From Bordetella flabilis (GTDB lineage Bacteria > Pseudomonadota > Gammaproteobacteria > Burkholderiales > Burkholderiaceae_B), in NCBI RefSeq assembly GCF_001676725.1, contig NZ_CP016172.1, forward strand, positions 3,720,001-3,784,000: DNA of 64,000 nucleotides, given 5' to 3'. Below the pieces are notes generated by a model. The model saw only the letters and a list, made by a program, of their open reading frames with translations, was not told where the DNA came from and did no database searches. A program made the position numbers and the translations under genes. Positions 15,424 through 22,840 of this stretch are shown here, piece after piece (the first letter of the stretch is position 1; every line of letters starts with the position of its first letter).

Positions 15424-16227
15424 ATGTTCAACTTTGCGATTTCTGCGTGGCGCGCCTGGGCGCCTGGAATTGCTGACGCCTCCGCGTGGCAGGCATGGGC
15501 GCGCGCGCCCTACTGCCCGACCGTCCCGTGCACCGCTCCGGACCTCGGATTCCTGCCTCCGCTGCAACGCCGTCGGCTCAGCCCGCTGGCGCGCATGGCG
15601 GTCGCCTGCGCCTGGCCGCTCGCCGACGCGCCAGGCCCCATGCCGGTGGTGTACGCCTCGCATCATGGCGAAACGACGCGCGGCTACGATCTGCTGCACT
15701 GCCTGGCGCGCGACGAAGCCCTGTCGCCGACCTCCTTCAGCCTGTCCGTGCACAACGCGACGGCCGGCATGTGGTCCATCCTGCGCAAGGAAACCGTGGA
15801 AAGCGTGGCGTTGTCGGTGGCTGGCGACGGCCTGGAGAGCGCCATCGCGGAAGCCTGCCTGCTGCTGGCGGCCGGCCATCCGCGTGCCCTCGTGGTCCTG
15901 GCCGAAGAGGCCCCCCCGGCGGCATACCGTCCCTGGATCGACGACATCCCCTTTCCGTATGCGCTGGCCTTGCGTGTCGACGCCGGCGAGCCCGGGGCGG
16001 CGCCAGACCATGTCGATGGCGAGGCGCCGCCACGCGGCACGTTCCAGCTGCAGGCCCGTGCGCCGGCGGGCGTGGACGCACCGGCCGCAAAAGCGGCCGC
16101 CGCACCCGCGTCGGCCGATCCCGCCTGGCCACACCCGCTGAGCCTGTTGCGCCACCTGCTGCTGGGGACCGCCGCCTGGCAGCATCCTGGCCGCAATCGC
16201 GATTGGCAATGGCAGCGGGCGTCGTGA
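15424..16227 (+). CDS. apeC: APE chain-length factor (beta-ketoacyl synthase N-terminal-like)
   Basis: A 267-residue protein of the beta-ketoacyl synthase-like family found first in aryl polyene operons. The VYASHHGETTRGYDLL and SPTSFSLSVHNATAGMWSI segments are characteristic; the ketosynthase active-site cysteine is replaced, as in chain-length factors. In the Xenorhabdus system ApeC pairs with the ketosynthase ApeO to set polyene length. It is the first gene of the long operon. No good ribosome binding site precedes the ATG, and a TACACT element sits only 8-13 bases upstream, so the message may be leaderless. Confidence 0.88.
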   Translation: MFNFAISAWRAWAPGIADASAWQAWARAPYCPTVPCTAPDLGFLPPLQRRRLSPLARMAVACAWPLADAPGPMPVVYASHHGETTRGYDLLHCLARDEALSPTSFSLSVHNATAGMWSILRKETVESVALSVAGDGLESAIAEACLLLAAGHPRALVVLAEEAPPAAYRPWIDDIPFPYALALRVDAGEPGAAPDHVDGEAPPRGTFQLQARAPAGVDAPAAKAAAAPASADPAWPHPLSLLRHLLLGTAAWQHPGRNRDWQWQRAS

Positions 16228-16237
16228 GCGGCACAGC

Positions 16238-17047
16238 ATGAAGACCGAGACCTTGCACGCCGCCCCGCCACGCCAGGATGCCTGGCTGCTGCGGCTGGTT
16301 GCCACCGGCTTTGCCTTTGCCCTGTTCGGGCTGGGCGGGATGACGCTGCGCCTGTTCGTCTTTCCGGCGCAGCGCCTGCTGATCGCCGATCCCGCGCGCC
16401 GGCATGTCCGCGCCCGCGCCGTCATCACCTGGACCTTCTACCGCTTCGTGCGGCTGCTGGTCCGCATGGGCGTACTGACCTACGAGTTCCGGGGCGTCGA
16501 ACGACTGGGCCGGCCAGGCCAGATGATCGTCGCCAACCACCCCTCGCTGCTGGACGTCGTGTTCCTGATCGCCCACATACCGGGCGCCAACTGCGTGGTC
16601 AAGCATGGGCTGGCGCGCAATCCGTTCACCGCCGGGCCGGTCGGCAACGCGGGCTACATCACCAACGACGAAAGCGCCGAGATGCTCGAACGCGCGGCGC
16701 AGGCGCTGCGCGGCGGCGAAACGCTGATCGTATTCCCGGAAGGCACGCGCACGCCCCCCGGCGCGGCTCCGCAGTTTCACCGGGGCGCCTGCGCCATCGC
16801 CTTGCGCGGCGCCCAGGTCATCACGCCGCTGGTCATCAGCATGAATACGCGCTCTCTTACCAAGGGCGAACCGTGGTATCGCATTCCCCACCGGCGCATG
16901 CACTATGTGCTGCGGGTCGGGCCCGACATCGACCCGCGCCGTTGGACGGACCATCATCCCGCCCCCATCGCCGGCCGGCGCATGAACGATCACCTGCATC
17001 ACTATTTCAGAACGGAGCTTGGGCCGGATGGATCAATTGGAAAGTGA
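16238..17047 (+). CDS. APE cluster 1-acyl-glycerol-phosphate-type acyltransferase
   Basis: A 269-residue membrane-associated acyltransferase of the LPLAT family. An N-terminal hydrophobic segment (about 17-45) precedes the catalytic NHPSLLD (N100-D106, the NHx4D motif) and FPEGTR (166-171). In APE clusters such enzymes help load the polyene or fatty acids onto the lipid anchor. It follows apeC by 10 bases and its end overlaps the first ACP gene by 20 bases. Confidence 0.87.
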   Translation: MKTETLHAAPPRQDAWLLRLVATGFAFALFGLGGMTLRLFVFPAQRLLIADPARRHVRARAVITWTFYRFVRLLVRMGVLTYEFRGVERLGRPGQMIVANHPSLLDVVFLIAHIPGANCVVKHGLARNPFTAGPVGNAGYITNDESAEMLERAAQALRGGETLIVFPEGTRTPPGAAPQFHRGACAIALRGAQVITPLVISMNTRSLTKGEPWYRIPHRRMHYVLRVGPDIDPRRWTDHHPAPIAGRRMNDHLHHYFRTELGPDGSIGK

Positions 17048-17288
17048 CATCAAGAAACTCATCGTGGAAGCGCTGGGTCTGGAAGATATCGAGCCCGAGG
17101 ACATCGCCAGCGATGCCAACCTCTTCGGGGACGGCCTCGGCCTGGATTCGGTGGACGCGCTCGAACTCGGCCTGGCCCTGCAGAAGCGCTATGGCGTTGC
17201 CATCGATCCCGAAACCCGCAATATGCGCGACCATTTCGCCACGGTCGCGAACCTCAGCAAATTCGTGTCCGCCCAGCGCGGCGCCTGA
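17028..17288 (+). CDS. apeE: APE acyl carrier protein 1
   Basis: An 86-residue ACP with LGLDSVDALELG; Ser41 is the expected phosphopantetheine site. The ATG at 17028 is chosen because GGAG at 17014-17017 is correctly spaced for it and too close to the alternative TTG at 17019. It overlaps the preceding acyltransferase gene. It carries the growing polyene chain; a second ACP follows 18 bases later. Confidence 0.9.
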   Translation: MDQLESDIKKLIVEALGLEDIEPEDIASDANLFGDGLGLDSVDALELGLALQKRYGVAIDPETRNMRDHFATVANLSKFVSAQRGA

Positions 17289-17306
17289 GCAACTGGAGCA
17301 AGTGTT

Positions 17307-17579
17307 ATGCAAACCCGGGAAGACATCTTCAGCGTCCTGCGCGAAGCCCTGGTGGAATTGTTCGAGATCCCGGCCGAACGTGTCGTGCCCTCCGCGCACC
17401 TGTACACGGATCTCGAAATAGACAGTATCGACGCCATCGACCTGCTCGATCACATCAAGCGGGAGACGGGATACAAGCTGGCGGCGGAAAACTTCCGTTC
17501 CGTCCGTACCGTGCAGGACGTGGTCGACGCCGTGTGGCAGCAGCAGGAAGCGCTGGGACAGCGGGAATCCGCCGCATGA
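17307..17579 (+). CDS. apeF: APE acyl carrier protein 2
   Basis: A 90-residue ACP with DLEIDSIDAIDLL; Ser40 is the expected phosphopantetheine site. GGAGCAAGTGTT precedes the ATG. The tail is Gln/Glu-rich. Aryl polyene clusters characteristically encode two ACPs, and this one ends with a 4-base overlap (ATGA) with the next membrane protein gene. Confidence 0.9.
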   Translation: MQTREDIFSVLREALVELFEIPAERVVPSAHLYTDLEIDSIDAIDLLDHIKRETGYKLAAENFRSVRTVQDVVDAVWQQQEALGQRESAA

Positions 17580-18181
17580 TGCGTGCCGTGGTCGCGGCCG
17601 CCCTGCTGGTGGCGGGCGTGGCCTATCCCTTCGTCGCGCATGCAGGCTTGCAGCATGGCACCGCGCGCTGGATCGCGCTGCCGCTGGCCGGATTGTGGCT
17701 GGCACGCGCGTTCTTCGCGCGTGGCGGTCCCGCGCCGGGCGGCCGGCTGTTGCCTGCGTGCGCGCTTGCGTTTTGCGCCGTCATCGGCTTTGTCGATGAT
17801 CCGCGCTGGCTGCGCGCATATCCGGTACTGGTGAACGCCGCCCTGTTCGCCATCTTCGCCGCCAGCCTGCGCGGCGGCATGCCGGTCATCGAGCGCATCG
17901 CTCGCGTGCGCCAGCGCCAGCTGCCACCATCGGGCGTGGCCTACACGCGCCGCGTGACACAGGTCTGGACCGCATTCTTCGCCTGCAACGGACTGGCGGC
18001 TGCCGCCTTGTCGCTGTGGGCGCCGTGGGATTGGTGGACGCTGTACAACGGCGCGATCAGCTATGTCCTGATCGGCGTGCTGATCGTCGGCGAGTGGTGC
18101 GTGCGGCCGGCGGCCGGCAAGACCCGACCCGGTCTCGTACCGGGCGCCGGCGCGCGTATCGCCACGCCTGACGGCCGCTGA
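17576..18181 (+). CDS. APE cluster predicted membrane protein (COG4648 family)
   Basis: A 201-residue protein with about five or six hydrophobic segments and the family stretch ARVRQRQLPPSGVAYTRRVTQVWTAFF, followed by WDWWTLYNGAISYVLIG. This family is found beside the ACP genes in aryl polyene operons; its function is not established. The ATG overlaps the apeF stop (ATGA). Confidence 0.8.
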   Translation: MMRAVVAAALLVAGVAYPFVAHAGLQHGTARWIALPLAGLWLARAFFARGGPAPGGRLLPACALAFCAVIGFVDDPRWLRAYPVLVNAALFAIFAASLRGGMPVIERIARVRQRQLPPSGVAYTRRVTQVWTAFFACNGLAAAALSLWAPWDWWTLYNGAISYVLIGVLIVGEWCVRPAAGKTRPGLVPGAGARIATPDGR

Positions 18182-18192
18182 GGGACCGCTCC

Positions 18193-20097
18193 ATGGCCTG
18201 GATCGACCTTGCCCGACTGCTGGCATGCGACCGCGCTGACACGGTCTATGCGTGCGCGCCGGCGCTGGGTCATGACGACTTCACGGAGCAGGCGCTTGCC
18301 GTGGCGGGCGGCCTGCGGGCGCGCCAGGTTCATCGGGTGGGACTCTGGTTCGACGATGCGGCGCAACTGGCGGTCGCGCTGTTCGGCTGCTGGCGCGCCG
18401 GCGCCGTGGCGGTGCTCGCCAGCGACGCACGCGCGCCCTCGTGCGCGGCCATCGACGGACAGGTGGACCTGTGGCTGACCGATCATCCCGCTTTGCCGGT
18501 GCCGGCGGCGCGGCGGGCCGCGCTCACGTCACTCCTGGATGGGGCCGCGGCGGCTCTGCCGGCCGCCATCCTGGACCTCGACAGCGGCGGCGTGGTGCTG
18601 TGCACGTCCGGGTCCAGTGGCGTGCCCAAGCAGATCTTCAAACGCTGGCGCCAGTTGGCGGCGGAAATCGAGGCCCTGGAACGGCGTTGGCATTGGTCGG
18701 ACACGCCCGCCTGCGTGCTGGGGAGCGTCAGCGCGCAACACATGTATGGACTGCCTTTCCGGCTTTTGTGGCCCTTGTGCGCGGGACGCAGCATCGACCG
18801 GCGGCAGTTGCCGTTTCCGGAGGCGCTGCAACAGGCCAGTCTGGCGCATCCGTCCTTCGTCTGGATTGCCAGTCCCGCGCTGCTCAAGCGCCTGGGCGAT
18901 CGGCTGGGCTGGGAAGCGCTCAAGCCGGGCATACGGCAAATATTCTCAGCCGGCGGTCCGCTGCCCGAAGGCGTTTCGGACCTCCTCGGCACGCAGCTCG
19001 GCTGCCGCCCCACGGAAATCTACGGCAGTTCGGAAACCGGCGCGGTCGCGTGGCGCCAGGGCGCGGCGGCATGGCAGCCGCTGCCCGGCGTCCAGGTCGA
19101 TATCGACGCCGACGTGCTATCGGTACGCTCGCCCTGGCTGTATGAAGCAGGCGGGCTGCGGACCGCCGATGCCGCTACGGCCGACGGCGCCGGGGGCTTC
19201 CATCTGCGCGGGCGGCTGGACCGCATCGTCAAGATCGAGGAAAAACGCCTCGCGCTGCCCGGACTGGAGCAAAAGCTCGCGGAACACCCCTATGTGCGCG
19301 AAGCGCGCCTGGACGTCGCCGATGCGCCGCGACTGACGGCCCTGGTGGCGCTGGCGCCGGCCGGCATACACCTGTTGCGCAACCACGGACGCAGGACGGT
19401 CATCGAAGCGCTGCGCGCCCACATGGCGGCCGCGGTCGAGCCGCTGGGCGTGCCGCGCCACTGGCGCATGATGCGCGAACTGCCGTGGAACGCCCAGGGC
19501 AAGCTGCCGCGCGATGTGTTCCTGTCCGCCGCGCAGCGGCCGCGCTGGCCACACGTCCGGCCGGACGGCGCGGTGGACCAGGTCCTTTCACCCGGAACGC
19601 CGGACTTGCAGGACCGGGACATGGCCGGCATCGGCGGGCGCGACGCAGCGCGTGCCCATGGCCATGCTGAAGCCGCGGCCGCGGGCCTATCCGATATCCG
19701 CACGGACACCGTGTCCGGCGAAGCGCCGCGCGAGCTGCGGCTGCACCTGGAGGTGCCCCTGGACCTGGTGCAGTTCAGCGGCCACTTTCCCGATACCCCC
19801 GTCGTTCCCGGCGTGGTGCAGATCGAGTGGGCTATGGGCCTGGCGCGGCGCCTTCTTTCGCCGTCACTGGGCTTCCATGGCATGGAAGCCCTGAAGTTCC
19901 AGCGCCTGCTGCGGCCCGGCGATGCCGTGGAGCTGGTGCTGACCTGGCATGCCGGACGCGGCAAGCTGTATTTCGAGTATCGTCTGGCGGGCCAACCCTG
20001 CTCCTCGGGCCGCATTCTGGCTCGCCCGCACGACGCGACGCCACCGCGCCAGGACTCCGCCCCGACCCCGGCCGCCTCGCTTTCCGCCGCATCATGA
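18193..20097 (+). CDS. apeH: Fused aryl acyl-ACP ligase / 3-hydroxyacyl-ACP dehydratase (ApeH-ApeI)
   Basis: A 634-residue two-domain protein. Residues 1-440 form an AMP-dependent ligase with the ATP-binding CTSGSSGVPK (137-146) and YGSSETGAVAWR. It should load the aromatic starter acid onto an ACP. After a variable linker (about 440-505), residues 505-615 form an ApeI-like hotdog dehydratase: GHFPDTPVVPG with His531 and downstream Glu545 as the expected catalytic pair. In the described E. coli and Xenorhabdus systems these are two proteins, so a fusion lets starter loading and dehydration share one polypeptide. It overlaps the next gene by ATGA at 20094-20097. Confidence 0.87.
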   Translation: MAWIDLARLLACDRADTVYACAPALGHDDFTEQALAVAGGLRARQVHRVGLWFDDAAQLAVALFGCWRAGAVAVLASDARAPSCAAIDGQVDLWLTDHPALPVPAARRAALTSLLDGAAAALPAAILDLDSGGVVLCTSGSSGVPKQIFKRWRQLAAEIEALERRWHWSDTPACVLGSVSAQHMYGLPFRLLWPLCAGRSIDRRQLPFPEALQQASLAHPSFVWIASPALLKRLGDRLGWEALKPGIRQIFSAGGPLPEGVSDLLGTQLGCRPTEIYGSSETGAVAWRQGAAAWQPLPGVQVDIDADVLSVRSPWLYEAGGLRTADAATADGAGGFHLRGRLDRIVKIEEKRLALPGLEQKLAEHPYVREARLDVADAPRLTALVALAPAGIHLLRNHGRRTVIEALRAHMAAAVEPLGVPRHWRMMRELPWNAQGKLPRDVFLSAAQRPRWPHVRPDGAVDQVLSPGTPDLQDRDMAGIGGRDAARAHGHAEAAAAGLSDIRTDTVSGEAPRELRLHLEVPLDLVQFSGHFPDTPVVPGVVQIEWAMGLARRLLSPSLGFHGMEALKFQRLLRPGDAVELVLTWHAGRGKLYFEYRLAGQPCSSGRILARPHDATPPRQDSAPTPAASLSAAS

Positions 20098-20843
20098 CGA
20101 CGCACCGCCTCTGCGCCATCATCCCTGTCTACAACCACGGCGATACGGTCGCAGCCGTAGTTGAACGGGTGCGGGCCCAGGGCATTCCCTGCATCCTGGT
20201 GGACGATGGCTCCGAGCCGCGCTGCGCGGCGCGACTGGACGCCCTGGCGGCCGCCGGCCAGGCCGTGCTGCTGCGCCGCCCCCGCAATGGCGGCAAGGGC
20301 TGCGCGGTGCAGGACGGCTTGCGGCATGCGGGCAGCCTGGGCTACACCCACGCCTTGCAAATCGACGCCGACGGCCAGCATGCCCTGGACGACATTCCCG
20401 CGCTGCGCGATGCCTCTCTTGCCCATCCCGATGCGCTGGTCGGCGGGGCGCCGGCCTACGGCGCGGACGCGCCACGCAGCCGCCTGTACGGGCGCTGGCT
20501 GACACGGCTGTGGGTGTGGATCAATACCCTGTCCACCGCGATCCCGGACGCCATGTGCGGCTTTCGCATCTACCCGCTGGCACCGACCCTGGCGCTGCTT
20601 GCACGCCATGATCCGGGACACCGCATGGACTTCGATATCGCCGTGCTGGTGCTGTTGCACTGGCGTGGCGTTCCGATGGTATGGCGCCCGACGCGCGTCA
20701 TCTATCCCGTCGGCGGCGTGTCGCACTTCCAGGGCTTGCGCGACAACGCGCGCATCAGCGCGATGCACGCGCGCCTGTTCTTCGGCATGCTTCCACGCGC
20801 GCCGGGCCTGCTGGCGCGCAAGCTGGAAAGGCGCGCCCCATGA
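20094..20843 (+). CDS. APE cluster family 2 glycosyltransferase
   Basis: A 249-residue GT2 enzyme with CAIIPVYNHGDTVAAVVE at the start, VDDGS, and the DxD metal site at 91-93 (IDADGQH). FRIYPL and PTRVIYPVGGVSHF follow in the second half. It probably adds a sugar or acts in head-group attachment during lipid anchoring. Some APE clusters carry this domain fused to the next acyltransferase; here they are two genes overlapping by ATGA. Confidence 0.87.
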   Translation: MTTHRLCAIIPVYNHGDTVAAVVERVRAQGIPCILVDDGSEPRCAARLDALAAAGQAVLLRRPRNGGKGCAVQDGLRHAGSLGYTHALQIDADGQHALDDIPALRDASLAHPDALVGGAPAYGADAPRSRLYGRWLTRLWVWINTLSTAIPDAMCGFRIYPLAPTLALLARHDPGHRMDFDIAVLVLLHWRGVPMVWRPTRVIYPVGGVSHFQGLRDNARISAMHARLFFGMLPRAPGLLARKLERRAP

Positions 20844-21805
20844 CACCAAGAACGCCAGCCCCGACGACACGTCGCGGCGCGCCGCAGCGGTCCGGCCGCC
20901 ATTGGGCGCGTGAACGCGAGCGCGGCGCGCCGCTGCTGATGCGGCTGACCGCATGGGCGGCGCGCAGGTGCGGGCGCCGCGCCCTGCGTCCGGTGGTGGC
21001 GGCGATCGTTTTCTATTTCTATTGCTTCAGCCCTTCGGCCCGGCGCAGTATCGCGCAATACCAGCAGCGCCTGCGGCTGGCCGGCGCGGCCGCGGCCCTC
21101 CCCGCGCGCCGGCCGGTATATGGCCAGTTCCTGGCCTTCGCCGAAGCCATCCTGGACAAGCTCGACGTCTGGCAGGGCCGCCTGACCGGGCGCGACGTGG
21201 TGATGCAGGACCCCGATGGACTGCACGCCCAGATGCACACCGGGCGCGGCCAGATCCTGGTCGGCTCGCACCTGGGAAATCTCGAGATCTGCCGCGCCCT
21301 GGTGGAACGCGGCGGCCAATTGACGCTGAACGTCCTGGTCCATACGCGGCATGCGCAGGCCTTCAACCGCCTGCTGGCCGACGCGGGCGCCAGCCGCCTG
21401 CGCCTGATCCAGGTCACCGAACTGGACGCGGCCGTCATGCTGCAACTGCATGAACGCATCGAACGCGGCGAATGGCTGGCGATCGCCGGCGACCGCATTC
21501 CGGTGCGCGGCGATCGTGTCGTCGATGTCGACTTCCTGGGCGCGCCGGCGCCGTTCCCGCAAGGGCCATGGCTGCTGGCCGCCCTGCTGAAATGCCCGGT
21601 GAACCTGTTGTTCTGCACCAAGATCGGCCACCGCTACCGCATTACCCTGGAACGCCTGGCCGAGCGCATCGAGCTCAAGCGCGGCGAACGCGAGGCCGGC
21701 GTCAGGGCATGGGCGCAACGCTACGCCGACCGGCTGGCGCGCGAATGCCGGGATGCGCCGCAGCAGTGGTTCAATTTCTATCCTTTCTGGAGCCCTCATG
21801 CGTAA
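20840..21805 (+). CDS. APE cluster LPLAT-type acyltransferase
   Basis: A 321-residue acyltransferase of the LpxL/HtrB-like group. LVGSHLGNLEICRAL carries the catalytic HxxxxE-type motif, and GDRIPVRGDRVVDVDFLGAPAPFPQGPW is the conserved second block. An Arg/Pro-rich N-terminus precedes a short hydrophobic segment near residues 51-62. It should transfer acyl chains during anchoring of the pigment in the outer membrane. It overlaps both neighbours. Confidence 0.86.
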   Translation: MTPRTPAPTTRRGAPQRSGRHWARERERGAPLLMRLTAWAARRCGRRALRPVVAAIVFYFYCFSPSARRSIAQYQQRLRLAGAAAALPARRPVYGQFLAFAEAILDKLDVWQGRLTGRDVVMQDPDGLHAQMHTGRGQILVGSHLGNLEICRALVERGGQLTLNVLVHTRHAQAFNRLLADAGASRLRLIQVTELDAAVMLQLHERIERGEWLAIAGDRIPVRGDRVVDVDFLGAPAPFPQGPWLLAALLKCPVNLLFCTKIGHRYRITLERLAERIELKRGEREAGVRAWAQRYADRLARECRDAPQQWFNFYPFWSPHA

Positions 21806-22223
21806 ACGCGGCGTGTTTGCCGTCGACACGGACGTGACGGTGCCCTTCTTCGATGTGGATCCGATGAACGTCGTATGGCATGGCCACTACGTCAAGTACC
21901 TGGAGCTCTCGCGCTGCGCCTTGCTGGATGCGATCGGCTACGGTTACGACGCCATGCTGGCCTCCGGCTACGCGTGGCCCATCATCGATCTGCAACTACG
22001 CTATATGCATCCCGCCGTGTTCGGACAGCGCCTGCGCGCGCGCGCCGAGCTGGTGGAATGGGAGAATCGCTTGAAAGTTCATTATCTGATTACCGATGCG
22101 GCCAGCGGCAAGCGCCTCACGCGTGCCAGCTCCGTGCAAGTGGCCGTGCGCATGGACACCCGCGAAATGCAGCTGGTGTCGCCTGCGCCACTGCTCGACG
22201 CCGTGCGCGGGGCCCTGGCATGA
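21798..22223 (+). CDS. APE cluster acyl-CoA/ACP thioesterase (4HBT family)
   Basis: A 141-residue hotdog thioesterase. VPFFDVDPMNVVWHGHYVKYLE is the 4-hydroxybenzoyl-CoA thioesterase signature with the catalytic aspartate in FDVDPM. It may release or proofread ACP-bound polyene. The ATG at 21798 lies inside the last codons of the acyltransferase gene, and the stop overlaps the next start. Confidence 0.86.
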   Translation: MRKRGVFAVDTDVTVPFFDVDPMNVVWHGHYVKYLELSRCALLDAIGYGYDAMLASGYAWPIIDLQLRYMHPAVFGQRLRARAELVEWENRLKVHYLITDAASGKRLTRASSVQVAVRMDTREMQLVSPAPLLDAVRGALA

Positions 22224-22840
22224 CGGCGCGTTGCATACGCTGGACACGGTCGGCCATGGCGGCCGTGCTGCTGGGCGCCTGCAGCACCGCCGCCTGGGCC
22301 TTCGACCTGAACGACCTGCAGGCACAACTGCGCGAGGCGCCGGTGGTGCGCGGACAATTCGTGCAGCAGAAGTTCCTGCGCTCGCTGCCCCAGCCGCTGA
22401 CCAGCAACGGACTTTTCACGCTATCCGCGAACAATGGCCTGTTGTGGGAATTGCGCGCCCCGCTGCACCAGGACCTGCTGCTGACGCCCAGCGCCATGTT
22501 CCGCCGCGACGACGGCGGCAAGTGGCAGGCCCTGCCGCAGTCCATCGGCTCGGCGCGCGAAACGCGCATGTTCCTCACGGTGCTGGGGGGCGACACCCAG
22601 GCCCTGCAGGACAATTTCGACATGGCCTTGAGCGGCAGCGCCGGCGACTGGCAGCTCGTCATGACCCCTAAATCCGCCCTGCTCAAACAGATATTCACCG
22701 ACATCCGCATCTCCGGCGGCAAGCTGGTCCAGCGCATCGAATTGCGTGAAACCCAGGGCGACCGGACCGTCATGGAAATGAAGAACGCGCGTGCCGACAC
22801 CAAGCTGAACGAAGATGAAAGCCGCGATTTCAACCCCTGA
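22220..22840 (+). CDS. APE cluster LolA-like outer-membrane carrier protein
   Basis: A 206-residue secreted protein: a signal peptide (about 27 residues, ending AWA) and then a LolA-like domain beginning DLNDLQAQLREAPVVRGQFVQQKFL. GLLWELRAPL and KSALLKQIFTDIRISGG are family landmarks. It should carry the polyene lipid across the periplasm with the MMPL exporter encoded next, with which it overlaps by 26 bases. Confidence 0.88.
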   Translation: MTARCIRWTRSAMAAVLLGACSTAAWAFDLNDLQAQLREAPVVRGQFVQQKFLRSLPQPLTSNGLFTLSANNGLLWELRAPLHQDLLLTPSAMFRRDDGGKWQALPQSIGSARETRMFLTVLGGDTQALQDNFDMALSGSAGDWQLVMTPKSALLKQIFTDIRISGGKLVQRIELRETQGDRTVMEMKNARADTKLNEDESRDFNP

